Assembly: GCF_002078875.1 (NCBI RefSeq)
Contig: NC_034410.1
Span: 40,289,532-40,353,531, forward strand
Source: Numida meleagris
Taxonomy: Eukaryota > Chordata > Aves > Galliformes > Numididae
Direction of reading: 5' to 3'
Length of the DNA stretch: 64,000 bases
Within the stretch, counting starts at the first letter, position 1. The number at the start of each line of letters is the position of its first letter. The position numbers and the translations under genes are program-made. Below, piece by piece: positions 15,601-27,368 of the stretch. A model generated the notes under the pieces. The model ran no database searches. It saw only the letters and a list, made by a program, of their open reading frames with translations, and was not told the origin of the DNA.

Positions 15601-16948
15601 TTGCCAGGAGCCAGCAACTCTTCAGCATCATGTTCTTGTACATAGCTAAAAACACCAAGGAATAAGAGACCTCAAGATGTAATAACTTTCCTGTAAACTG
15701 AAAGATTAATGTTTCAATTTGAAAACCACAGCATCTTATAATCAATGAAAGCCACTTCTGGATCTCAGTTCTACAGCAAAAGAGAAACCTATATATTACC
15801 TCTGACAATGATTTAATAAGGAAAGGTGCTTAATTAGGGATCAAGCACCTCTTCCTCTAACCTCAGCAGACAAAGTGCTGCATTTGAGGCTTGCCCAGAT
15901 TCTCACTTTTATCTAAAATGTTCTTGTCTTCATCATCTAGGTCAGGGTTGTAATGCCAATGCAAAACTGGTGCATACAAGAATTACACTTTTTTTTTTCT
16001 GATAATTCTCTCACATTCATCTAGATATTGTAGTTTGTGGACCTGTGTACATTACCCGTGTAATTTATATGGGAGAAACAGTTTGAAAAACAGCTAAAAA
16101 CAAACCCTGGAACACATAATAAGAGCTGACCGCCACCTACAAAAGCAATAAACACAAAGATTTCAAAGGCAGTTTCCAGATGGAGTAAGGCATACACACT
16201 GATGCCAGGAAACAGCAGTCCTCATACCAATTCTTCATTCCTCTCTCATTCCATACAGCACTTACACAATTCACTAAGGGTATATTCTCTATCATTATTC
16301 CAGACAAATTATTATAAAATATTCTACATGATTACATGGGCTATCAGAGACTTTCAGGCAGACACACACTTTCTGAAGAAACCTGTTGGGGAAATAATTT
16401 TTGTGCAAGTTAAAACCAGATATTTTATGCCATCAAATTTGTTCTCTGTGATTACTACACTGCTTATAGCAGCTGTTATTTTTCACTTTCAAGATGATAA
16501 TTTATCATCTAGGTTCTCAAAATTGAACCTCATGAATGTTGGCACTTCTCCCAGCAGCAATGTTCATTTAAAATATTATTTCACTGGCAGAACCTGTTGA
16601 ACAAGTAATATTTATTCTATGCTCATACACAAGGGGCTGAGAACTCAGCTATGTTAACGCTAATGCCATTTTTGTGAGTTGTGTGTATTTTTTTAAATAT
16701 ATTTCTATGAAACTTAAAAAAATGCAATAGACAATTTAAGGAGGTCCTGCTTTTGGAATTTTTGTATTTCTCAGTTTTCTCTCTTCCCTACAGCTTGTTT
16801 TTCATAGCTTTTAAAAAAAATAGTCAACAAATGCCCAATTTGAAATTACAAACGTATTCAAAACCACGCCACACTTTCTCTATGCATCATACAGAATAAA
16901 ATAAGACATACAAAGTAAGGAACCTGCTTTCAAGTTACCATTGCACTG
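3608..16948. other. OSBPL10 intron 1, unique sequence
   Basis: AT-rich DNA with no recognised exon, RNA gene or clear transposon. It holds a poly(A) run (13429-13446), the 10-bp inverted repeat (12397-12421) and an 8-bp stem with a TTTT loop at 4509-4528. The 132-codon frame at 16202-16600 has no family features. Confidence 0.7.
12397..12421. repeat. Perfect 10-bp inverted repeat with 5-base loop
   Basis: CTCAGGTGCA, TTGCT, TGCACCTGAG in OSBPL10 intron 1. The arms include CAGGTG E-box words. No function can be assigned. Confidence 0.8.
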
Positions 16949-16997
16949 GCTCATTTCCATCTCTTCTCCAGCTCATTTCCATCTCTTCTCCAGCTCA
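16949..16997. repeat. 22-bp tandem duplication
   Basis: The unit GCTCATTTCCATCTCTTCTC plus CA occurs twice in perfect tandem (16949-16970 and 16971-16992), followed by the first five bases of a third copy. It is pyrimidine-rich and looks like a simple local slippage duplication within OSBPL10 intron 1. Confidence 0.9.
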
Positions 16998-18310
16998 ACA
17001 AGTTTAAACAAGGCTTTGCAGAAACCAGATCTTTCTCACTCACCACATCATCTTATGATAGCTGGAACTTTTCAGCTCTCTCTGTCAATGCTTTGAATAG
17101 GGCTTGCCCTACCTTTTCTCTTAGAACCACTGATTCACTGACTAAGATGAGAAATTAAAGCTTCAGTGTTTGGCTTGACAGTTGATGAGCAACCCTCTTC
17201 ACAATACAGTATCTTGTCAACACCACTTCTTAGAAACATATGCACAGAATCCACACAGTCCACCAAAGGGTGCTTTCATCAATATGTTGTCAGATATTCA
17301 GAGCATTAGCCATGATCCCCCTGGAGACAGCATATTCTGATTTGCAAGCAACATTTACTTTGAAAGACCTTTATGCATTAAGTTGCTGCTTTACATCTAT
17401 TTCTAAGAATTCTGTTCTATATACACACAAAAATCCAGATACTCATTCTTTAATCAAAAACAAAGGAGCAATACTTATGACCTTTAACAGGAGAACAGTT
17501 TCATCACCACATATGCTTGAATTTATACATAAACAATATTGTGTTTAAAAGGGCAAAGGTAAGCCTGGCACATTACTATATATCCAGGTGGGCGCTGTCA
17601 GTAGCTTCATCTGGCTGCAATTCACATACTATTAATGTGAAATGAGCTCTGCTACAGAAGGTGGTAGAGGTAAGAAAGCAGAAAAACGTTGGCACTGCCC
17701 AGCATGTTCTGCAAATTAGAAAGAATAATTTCTGCTTATTTCTTCTGTGCCATTCTTAAAAGTAGTATTAAGTAAAAAATATTAAGTAAAAAGTAGTATT
17801 GTCTCACTTAGGCTTCCTAGACGTCATTCTGAATACATATTATGTGATTTCTATACTTTCTTTTTAATTTTTAAAAAATTGTTAAAGGTCTATCCTTGTA
17901 CTGTCTTCAGTTTTGTATCTACCCCTTCATTCCTTCCTTCATTTCCTCCTCCTCCTTGGCTCCCTTTCCCTCCATCAGTCCTCCTCCAGAAGCTTTTCTT
18001 CCTTTCCTAAGTTTCTCCCACCACTGCACACCTCATCTTTCTTCCCCTATTCTATTGTCAAATTACCCTTTCCTTCCACTTACATAATAAAAATGAGATA
18101 AAAAGACTGACATGTAACCTAACAGTATCAAAATCAAAGCCTAATAACCAGGAAAGATAAAATGTGCCCAGTGGAAGAGGAAAAAAAGAAGAAAAAAACC
18201 CTATGCCTATGGTATGAAAGGCAAACCTTCCAACTGAGAGAGAAAGAGAGATCTTTTCCCTGTTTTCAAGAGCAGGAGCTTCTATAAAAAGCTCACTGTG
18301 ATAAGGCACC

Positions 18311-18375
18311 AAAAAAAAAAAAAAAAAAAAAAAAGACACTTCTATTGCATTTTTGTTGTTTTAAGCTACATTCTC

Positions 18376-18400
<25 letters not shown>
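18311..18400. repeat. Two long poly(A) runs
   Basis: A run of about 24 A (18311-18334) and a run of about 22 A (18379-18400) lie 44 bases apart. On the OSBPL10 sense strand they are poly(T). No retroposed body was recognised beside either run. Lengths may be uncertain because homopolymers are error-prone in sequencing. Confidence 0.85.
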
Positions 18401-18406
<6 letters not shown>

Positions 18407-18866
18407 CAGAAGAGGTTTTTGTGCCAGTGCAAAATGCCCAAATGCTTGAAGCAATGAATAACACATTTTTTGTTCCTCCATCCTGCCTACACCTAGGTAA
18501 CTTATTCATGATCCAATTCATTTTTTTCTTCCTATAACCAAAGTAAAATTAGCATGGAGAAGCCCAATACAATTCTACTTCAACAGGAGACATTAAATGT
18601 ATTGAAAAACAGCTCAAGGATGCAGCTGAACGAGGATCTTCAAGTGAATGTATTTCTAATAGGGTTCCTTGGCAATCAGTTCTTGGCTTAAAGTGTTTAG
18701 CAATGACCTAGATGAAAGAAATTTCCATAAAGATTGCTGATGACATGAAAATAAGCTATCCTCAGCAAATAACATGCATTCTAATAATGTCAAAATAAAA
18801 TCATACATCCAGTGACAAAAAGAGCTGTAATTACAAGGAATAAGACTGACCTGGAAAAGCACTGAC

Positions 18867-18943
18867 TATATATATAAAGTGTGCATAAATATATATATAT
18901 ACTCATGTACATATATATATACTCGTGTACATATATATATATC
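18867..18943. repeat. TA-rich tandem repeat with 20-bp unit
   Basis: TA dinucleotide runs alternate with ACTCATGTAC or ACTCGTGTAC, giving a 20-bp unit repeated about two and a half times (18891-18910, 18911-18930, 18931-18942). It is preceded by TATATATA-rich sequence. It is likely an unstable, cruciform-prone microsatellite. Confidence 0.85.
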
Positions 18944-20048
18944 CAATCTTTACACTAATATATTTTTCCCCAAGCAATTCTTCAACTAATAATCAGTTTT
19001 ACCAGTTATATTTTTGAATATTTTCAATGTTTGCCTTCTATAAACAAATAATTAACTAATATTTTTCCTCTACAAAAATAAGGCATCCACGAGCCATGAG
19101 GAACTCTAAGACTTATCAGGGAACATGACAAAAAGTGCTAACTATGGATAGACCATACAGCAGGGAGACATTTTATCATCTTCCTATAAAAAAAAAAAAA
19201 AAAAAAGCATCACAGTACTATCAAAATGAGTGCGCTAATGGACATCAGAAGAAAGAAAAGTAACAAGCACCACATACAACTTAGAGAAAACTGTAACAAG
19301 CATTAGACCACCTACAACATAAGCAAGGCACGCAGGAAGTAGCTAGAGAAGGGTTATGGATGTATCTATCTGGAGAGCCAGAGCAACACCAGGGAACATG
19401 AAGTACCAGTGTTGTGTGTAATTAGAGTAACACTTAAACTCACAAGTCAAAGCAAAGCTAATTTTCCAAAACGATAATGGAGACCTTAAAAGCTAAGTTT
19501 TTGGAAATTTTAAGCAGGAAATACTGAGTTGGAGAAAATGGGATGCATTAATTCTGCATTTGTTCCCTAGTGCAATCACAATTAACAGTACACAGTTCTG
19601 GTGTTCAGACTTGAAGAAAAACATTGAAATAGCCAATAGTAATAATAAAGTCATAAATTATTAAAATTATTGGGACGCTTGACTTGCAGCTCCACTGAAG
19701 ATTCCATTGGTTTAGCTATCAACAGACAGACAAATGATAACATCGCCAGTCCAAAAAGACTGCACAAGGATATGAAATTTGGTGTTTTCTGTCTCATAAA
19801 CAGTATGCATAACAAGATTTGAGTAAAAAAAAATAAAAGGATGACACATATTAAGAAAGGCAATTTTTTAAGCAGTGAGTACTTAAAGTTGGCTCCAATG
19901 GTCAAGAATGCTCTATCACTGGAAGAAAAAGTCTCAGATGCCCAGAGAAACACAAGTCTAGATGGAACAGGAATCAAGACAAATGTTCTGGCTTGTGCTA
20001 GATAACTGGTAGTTAAGAACCTAAATTACTCTATTTACCTGCTAATTA

Positions 20049-21165
20049 TGATGGCTGCATTCAAAGTAATGCCTCCCATTTTATTATACTGGCCTACAAC
20101 ATCAGAGGTGGATGATGGTGGTATGGCTGTAGAGGTTGAACTTTCTCACAATACTCTGTTGCCTTGTGACAGCAGAGGGGCAGTCTGACAAAATGGCATC
20201 TGAAGCAAAGGGGTAGAAGTGAACTCCATGTGGATAAAATGGCACCCACTGATATTCATCAATAGTTACCGAACATTTATGGAGACCAGTGGATGTGAGC
20301 ACAATGAGGTGGTGGGTAGTGCATTTCAGCAGTGGCAACAGGAATGTGAAACACAAGCCATGCTCTGGACAGCCATTCACAACTGTCACGCCACAGAATG
20401 AAAACCATCTCAATCAGCTTATATGCACAAGTTGGTGGATTACAATTTGTATATGGAGCTGAATATCAGCTTCAATTCATTGGAAACAATGGTAGCAATG
20501 TTGGAATATTTCAAAGTTTGCACCAGGCAGTCCCACATATGCTCACCCAGGAACAAAAAGAATACCGTATGTAAGTTCGACAGGACCGACTGAACCAATA
20601 CAAGGATGAAGGTGACAGTTCACTGTATCACTTCATTACCATTCCTTCTGGATTTCCTGGAATCCAAACAAACCATCAGCTCTGACTTCTACACTGCCAC
20701 ACTGACTAAGCTAAAGGCTTGAATTTCTAGAGTCAGGCCAGAGAAGACAACAAACTTTTTCTTGCAACATGATAACACCAAGCCTCATACCAGCTTGAAG
20801 ATCGTGAAGACTGCCAATCTTTGCCAGACTGTCCTACAACACCCACCATACAGTTCAGATTTGGCACCTTCTGACTTTCATCTGTTCAGGCTGATGGAAT
20901 ATTAACTGCGTGGGCAATGTTTTCCTAGCAACTACATCATCACAGCAGCTGCAAAATAGCAGGCACCTCCATTGGTGCAGATTTTTTATGAGCAAGGCAT
21001 GCTGGATCTTCTTCATCATTGACAAAAATGCATAGGTAATGGTGGTGACTACGTTGAAAAAATAGTGATTTGGAGGTGAGAGTTTATCAAATAGTCTTAT
21101 TGCATTCTTTGTACCTTCTGTAGTTTCCAAGTAAATAAATAGGAGGCATTACTTTTGGAGTGATG
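20049..21165 (+). mobile_element. Mariner DNA transposon, Galluhop-like, nearly full length, inactive
   Basis: About 1.1 kb bounded by imperfect inverted repeats (a TTCAAAGTAATGCCTCC-type left end and an AGGAGGCATTACTTTTGGAG right end) and flanked by TA on both sides (20047-20048, 21166-21167), the mariner target duplication. Decayed plus-strand transposase is readable in pieces, including LQHDNTKPHTS near 20764 and QHPPYSSDLAPSDFHLF near 20838. These carry the second and third catalytic acidic residues, about 34 residues apart. Stops and frame changes break the gene, for example a TAA soon after an EYRM segment near 20575. It matches the Galluhop (Mariner1_GG) type described in chicken. Confidence 0.88.
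20400..20960 (+). pseudogene. Broken mariner transposase
   Basis: This is the part of the mariner copy where transposase-like residues can be followed on the plus strand, ending at the LAPSDFHLF motif and the MEY-like segment beyond it. Several in-frame stops and at least one frame shift mean no functional transposase can be made. The DNA-binding N-terminal part is too decayed to trace by eye. Boundaries are approximate. Confidence 0.6.
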
Positions 21166-21560
21166 TAAATGCCATCTTGGAAAGAGAAGTACAGTAGTGT
21201 TTCAACAGTGTTCACTGAAATATTTTTGCAACGGGGAAAAAAAAAAAATCCTTGCCTCCCTGGATGAGGTTCTAAAATGTGCTCAAACATCTCAGAAATA
21301 TATTCTCAAAATCCTAAAAGACAAAAGCATAATGACATGATACTCAAAAAAAAAAAAAGTTGCGGAAGTATATTAGGCCAAGGAAAGAAACTCAACTTTT
21401 TTATTTGAATAAAATTCAATATGTTTTGTTTCATCATCCATTATAATACTGATTTAAAACGCATCATTTTGCATTAAGAGTTGACAGTCAGAGTGATTTT
21501 CAGCATCCTTTTCACTTGAAAGGTTCACCCTTTTAAATACATCATAGCGAACAAGGTAAG

Positions 21561-21664
21561 AATTATACTATTAGGTTGGATATTAGGATTATATTATATA
21601 TAATATATATATTATTATTGGATACTATTAGGTTGGAATTACACTATTTAGGTTGGATATCAGG
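21561..21664 (+). repeat. Direct repeats around a TA-rich core at a CR1 5' junction
   Basis: AATTATACTATTAGGTTGGA with the following TATTAGG (21561-21587) recurs with small changes at 21638-21664. A third, shorter ACTATTAGGTTGGAATT copy lies between them, next to a TATATAATATATATATTATT core. The right copy runs into a CR1 fragment, so the CR1 start words have been locally duplicated. Confidence 0.75.
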
Positions 21665-21877
21665 AAAAACTTCTTTACAGAAAGGGTTGTTAAGCACTGG
21701 AACAGGCTCCCCAGGGAGGTGGTTGAGTCACCATCCCTGAATGTGTTTAAAAACCATTTGGATGTGGTGCTCAAGGACATGACTTAGCGGTGGGTTGTTA
21801 GAGCAATATGGTGAGGTTGCGGTTGGACTTGATGATCTTGAAGATCCTTTCCAACCTGAGCAATTCTATGATTCTAT
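21650..21877 (+). mobile_element. CR1 LINE 3' end
   Basis: A short plus-strand CR1 3' fragment: GGTTGGATATCAGGAAAAAC, then a GGAACAGGCTCCCCAGGGAG segment, GATCTTGAAGATCCTTTCCA and the terminal CAATTCTATGATTCTAT repeat. It is typical of 5'-truncated CR1 insertions. Confidence 0.93.
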
Positions 21878-23553
21878 TACTTAATCAAAGAGAAGCTAAA
21901 GCCCAAATGCATTCTTCTTATTTAATAATTGCTTTTAAATATAAAGTATGTGAAAAACCTCTTGAATACATTTCTTATATACTCACAAAAAGACTCCAGG
22001 CAAATTACTTAGTTTAACAACTTACTGCCACTTCACCTACTTGAACACAAATCCGTATGCACAAACGGGTGCATTTTTTCAGATGAGCTAGCAAGAGCAT
22101 GTGTGCTCCCTCTAACCACATTTATCACTGCATTGCCAAGCACAGAGATCTCCATTCAAAAAGACAGCAGTGAGATGAGCTAGTAATAACAAAATCCAGA
22201 TAAGGGTAAGTGCTAGAGCCAACTGCCACTTCTTTTCTCTGTCTGAAAGCAAAGTGTGACATCTGGGTGAAAGGAAGACCACGCTCTATTTTGTCTGTCA
22301 CTTCATTCCCTCTGGTACCAAGACTGCTGCTCAACTCTGAAGTGCACTTGAAAATCCCAAATACACTGACTGAGTGAAAATGCTCAATTCTCCTCTGTTT
22401 TAAACAGACTTTTCCTCCGCTACCACTAGGCACCTTACGTAGTAAATTATAGTACATTATATGAATTTTCCTCCGCACAGGCATAACTAGCAGTGACCCT
22501 ATGGGATACAAGCAGCCAAGGAACAAAGAACTTGGGTTACCTGCCTGGAGACAAGAGAAATGTGGATTGCTTGGAGATCTGCCATGGACATCTCCAAAGT
22601 CCAAACCACAAGACCATCCTTTTAAATTTCAACCTGACACTCAAAAGTTCTCTTCTTCAAAACGTTTCTTGTAAGCATCACTGAAGGGCAGAGAGACAGA
22701 ATGATCAATTTCTCATCCTGCCTTTACCTTGATAAAAGCCCTTTGCTAACTTCACTCTTCTGTTCCAACAGCCTTCTCCATTCTCCTGACATATCTGTTT
22801 AGAGGCAACAGCGAAAGCTATTCAAGATAAATCAAGCAGTTAGTGATTAAACAAGTTAGATTTAACCAACCATTAACTAAGCATAGACAAGGTGCATCTT
22901 AACTTAAAATTTCAGTTTTCCTACAAATAAATTAGAGGTATACAACTGAAGAGGTTATTTTTTTTTTCCTAACAGTGACCTTCAACAACAAATAATTAAG
23001 AGCAAAAAATTTCAACAGCAAAAAGTGAAGGAAATAGAGGAGTAAAAAAAGGAAAGCTCACATTTCAATACTATTATTTTTGCTACCTAGATTTCAGGAT
23101 TAAGAAAAAAAATGATTAGCATTTACTCTAAAACAGAAAACACTAATAAGTGATTTTTGACATTTTAAGTTCCAAGTTTATTTGAAACTAGCAAAATACA
23201 TCTAACTTTCAATAACTTATTCAAGTATACTCATATTTCTCTGGTAACCACCTGCTCACTTTTTACACTGGAAAAAGGTCACAATTCATTCCTAGAACTT
23301 GAATGGTACCCATCAAAGAACGGGGAGCGGCCGTCACTGTCCTATACTCTTTTATCTTTGACTCTCAACATGTGTTGTACCTCTCTTATGACAGGGAAGA
23401 AACAAACAGAAAGGCTGGGCTGCAGCACTTGCTGTATAGCTGGTACCTTACGAAAGCAGACAGAATAAGACTGGCAGAGTTGGACAAACTCTTCCTCCCT
23501 AGGCAATACTTTGCCTACTAATGCAGCCAAGAATACCATTAGTTTTTTTTGTG
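21878..23553. other. OSBPL10 intron 1, unique sequence with a 159-codon minus frame
   Basis: No recognised repeat. A minus-strand open frame (22125-22604) is the longest outside GC-rich or exon-overlapping DNA in this window. It lacks any recognisable domain and is probably a chance frame. Confidence 0.55.
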
Positions 23554-23574
23554 TTTTTTTTTTTTTTTTTTTTT
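23554..23574. repeat. Poly(T) run bordering CR1 fragment
   Basis: An uninterrupted run of about 21 T directly abuts the left end of the CR1 remnant that starts at 23575. An eight-T run lies just before it. Confidence 0.85.
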
Positions 23575-24775
23575 AAATCTGCAAGGGCACACGTCTGACT
23601 CACGGTTACCTTGGTGTCTACCAGGACTCCCAGGTCCTTTTCTGCTGAGCTGCTTTCCAGTTGGGTGGCCCCCAGCACATCTGGCATTGTTACTCCATGG
23701 AATGACCTGTCATCTCTCCTTGTTGGACTCAACATCAACACACCTCCAGCATGTCCAGGTCACTCTGGATGGCTGTGCATTCCTTTGAGTCGCCCACTTC
23801 CCTCAGTTTTATGACATATGCAAGTTTACTGAGGGTGTACTCTACCTCATCATCCAGATCATTAATTAAGACACGGAACAAAACTTAACTCCTAGGGTAC
23901 GCTGCTCAATACTCACCCCCAGTTAGATTTTGCATCACTAACCACTACTCTCTAGGCTGACATTCAGCCAGTTTTTGATCCACTTCACTATCTGCTCATC
24001 CAGCCCATACTTCAACAGCTTCTCTATGTTGAACTTACAGGGCAACAGTGCCAAAGATCCAGGAAAATAACGGCCACATCTCCACCCTTATCTACAAGGC
24101 TAGTGATTTCACCTTTCAAGTGACTAAGGTGAGGCTGATCAGCCTGTAGTTACCTGTGTCCTCCTTCTTGTATTTCTTGAAAATAAGAGTAATGTTTACT
24201 TTCCTTCAGTCTTAAGGCATTTCTCCCAGTTTCCCCCATTGAGCAAAGTATATCAAGAGTGGCATCTCAATCACATCTGCAAGCTCCCTCAGCACTCATG
24301 GGTACATCCCATCAGGGCTTAAGGACTTAAGAATGTCCATTTTGCTTAAGTATACCCTGACTTGATTCTCCTCTGCCAAACTTACAACTTCCTTGCTCCA
24401 GCCTTTCCTCCTGATCTCTGGAAACTGGTATTCCTGAAGGTGACCTTGCTGCTGAAGAAGGCATTCAGTACCTCAGCTTTTCCTCTGTCTCAGGTAACCA
24501 GGCTTCCTGTTTTTCCCTAGTGTTCTTTATGTCACTAATGCACTTGTTAAGGGCAACAGGAAGGGTTTTTACATCCTTGGCCTGATTCAGCTCTACCTGG
24601 ACTTCAGCTATCCTAACTTTATCCCTGGCTACTCTCTGTATTCCTCCCAGGTTACCTGACCTTGCTTTCATCCTCTGTAGGCTTCCTTTTTGTATGCGAG
24701 TTTGGCCAGGAGTCCCTTGTTCATTCATGCGGCCCCCTGTTGCTAACACCAGTCCTGTAGCCAATTACTGACCTG
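23575..24775 (-). mobile_element. CR1 LINE, internal 1.2-kb segment with ORF2 remnant
   Basis: Minus-orientation CR1 carrying the end of ORF2 and the adjoining sequence. On the plus strand it shows ACCAGGACTCCCAGGTCCTT, GGCTGATCAGCCTGTAGTTA and further reverse-transcriptase-region words. A minus-strand open frame of 99 codons (24465-24764) includes a LPETEEKLRY segment from the region before the RT domain. The gene is broken by many stops. The normal CR1 3' terminus is missing; the left end stops at a poly(T) run. Confidence 0.85.
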
Positions 24776-26989
24776 TCCAGACAGTGAGGTGTCCCAGTAT
24801 TTCAGATCAGACACAAATGTTCTTACATGAAAGTGTCTGTAGTTTAGATTGTTTTGCTCTCTTCCTTCACACCTGTGAAAATCAATGGCAAGTCAGACTA
24901 CAGCAGATACACTTTAAATGCCCAGTGCCTCTGATAACTTTACTGTGCAACAAAGTGCCTCAAAACAAACAAAAAAAACAGCCTTTCCTTCTGTTTGTGT
25001 GAGGGTAAAAAAGCACCTAGCTCTTTTCTAAAACAGGCTGTTCCAGAACCTGCTAGAAGAGAACAAATAGATTTATTTAGTAACAGACAACAAACCCTCA
25101 GAAATTCTTAAAATAGAAATTAATGCAGCTCTCAAGATTGACTGAACCTGAGGCCTTCAATTACTTCAGCTAATGTTCATCAATGCAGTGTTATGCTCCA
25201 ACATTGCCCCATCCAAAGTAAGAATATCTTGCACACTACCCTTAAAGGGCAATTGATAAAAAAAGTTACACCAATTTACTGCAACTCAAACAAAAAGACA
25301 AAAACGTCCTCAAAATTTTAGAGGTCACCCTGCATAGTAAGCGTGGGATAACTTAGGAAAGAAAGACTTTCCACTTCAATACGTCATGGTAGAAGCTAAC
25401 ATTAAATGCATTTAAATTATTTAGGCTAATGGATAAGGTACTTTAAAGAACATTTCAAATCCACAATCGCTGAACTCTATCAGTTTCCACTTTATTTTTC
25501 CATTTTATTTATATCACGCCATCTGGCTGTATTGATCATGGGGTTAAACAATCCTGTGTTTTTCCAGTTGAACTAAGCTCAGAACTAATTTCTATGATCA
25601 TTCCACAATGCACACGCTCCCAACTGTTTTGTAGGTGAGAACTATGAAATCCCTTTCCATTTCTTACACTGATTCACAGAAAGCATAGCCTATGACAAAT
25701 ATTCAGAAGGCCAAACAGACAACCACACTCTAACCCATGCATACTCATTTACTGGGAATTATAGTAAGACAGACTTTTGTAACCTTCCAGTTGCAACTGT
25801 TTCCTTTAGAACTGGCATCACCATCCCAATCAACATATACATAGATCAAGGAACACCTGAATAAACTAGAAACATCACTTAGCCCAAAAGCTCTGTCTCA
25901 TAAAAAAAACACACAAATAGCCAGATTTACACAAAGTAAGAAAAGCAGTTGACAAAGCGTTACACAGCAGGATTCAAATAGATTGCTAAGAGTAAAATAA
26001 TCTTAATTTCCAAGTGCTACAGTGGAACTGTTCATGCGCCATTTATTTCTGTGATGTTTTCAGATAAAAGTTTCTCAGACATACACAGATCATATACATT
26101 GTTTTAAACCGCCATCCTTATCAGAGATCTACTCAGTGCTAAACACTGCCCAAAACCAACAGCCAGACAGTTCTAGATCCAAAGATTTATAAGCAAAGGC
26201 CTCTGTTTTGCAATTTCCATCAGATCACCTGAAAGCAACCCCTAGCAACACTCACATGGTTAGAAAAAGTTACTGTTTTACCAAAAAGAGATGGCAGTAC
26301 CAGGAAAATAATAAAAATAAAAAGGAAGGGGGGTTGGTTGTTCATTTTAATATCAAAATGTGTTTATTTGGTTCTTAAACAAAACAACAGGAGGTCTCCA
26401 TAAGTCAACAACAGACAGGATTCTAACATGAATCTAGCACAGAGCAGCAGTAGCCAAGAGATAGTCAAGGGCCTTCTCTACATCTACGTGAAAGCAGTCA
26501 ATAGGTCTATGTGAAAGATGTCTGGTTTACAGAGACAAGTGCCTATCTATATTAGACCTGACACATTCACTGTCACCTGCAGTGGGTATAATCTGTGCAT
26601 GCCCTCCTGCGCACAAAATCAGGTCAGTTTCTGAAACTTTTCAGCAAGTATTGCTACAGTTCTGGTACACCGATTTAGCTCCACAAGAGTCAGCATCAAA
26701 GCATCCTCGGCATCCGTGCCATCTAATTTTCTCACTTAGAAATGCTTTAAAATTACTGTCGGAGCATTCAGGAGACAGCTATTCCTGCATTCTTACTGCT
26801 CAGGATCACTCAATGTAAGCAAAGTTTTCCAGTTTTGTTTCTCACTTTTCAAAGGTTTGTGGCTGGTCCTGCAGACGTTCTCTCTACAGCCATTGTTTCC
26901 CTTCAGAACCACCACTGCGATGCTGTACATTAAAAAGTTGATGTTTAGATAGCCAACTTCACCCATCCGGTAAGTTTAGCAAGAAGTAA
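24776..26989. other. OSBPL10 intron 1 between CR1 and the CpG island
   Basis: AT-rich unique DNA. I see no exon or transposon and only short open frames. Confidence 0.7.
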
Positions 26990-27081
26990 AACAGCGATGG
27001 AAAACCCGTCGTGTTCCACAGACCCCAACGCAGAGTTCTCATCCCCACAAGCCGCAGCGAGGCTCCACGCCCAGCAGCAGA

Positions 27082-27100
27082 CCCCCCCCCCCCCCCCCCC
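27082..27100. repeat. Poly(C) run of 19
   Basis: Nineteen consecutive C followed by AGGGGG, within the intronic side of the OSBPL10 CpG island. On the OSBPL10 sense strand this is poly(G), able in principle to form a G-quadruplex. Exact length is likely polymorphic. Confidence 0.85.
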
Positions 27101-27299
27101 AGGGGGCACGGAGCCCGGCCCGGCCCGCAGCCTGCCGCCACCTGAGCACGGACCAGGACCTGCCATGCAGGAAGGGCACCGCGGCAGGCGGCAGCTCGCT
27201 GAGCACACGGCTAACCGCTTCCTCAGTGGCCCACCCTGAAGCCAACAAATCACACCGGTGACTGCAGTCACAAGCACGGCATCTCTCTCCCGCTCGCTG

Positions 27300-27368
27300 T
27301 GGGAGGCTCGCACCCATCCTCCATTCTTTGGTTATCCCGCCCAACTTCCCAGCGGGAGGAAGGTAAGT
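27300..27368 (+). promoter_or_regulatory. Candidate splice donor of an antisense non-coding transcript
   Basis: In the intronic half of the CpG island, AGGAAG followed by GTAAGT (GT at 27363) makes a near-consensus plus-strand 5' splice site. CpG-island promoters often fire in both directions, and an antisense RNA at OSBPL10 is annotated in human. I see no acceptor or exon 2, so this is only a candidate. Confidence 0.25.

Noticed and set aside
16202..16600. 132-codon plus-strand frame in OSBPL10 intron 1
   Set aside because: Antisense to the intron, no family features; length is compatible with chance in 64 kb.
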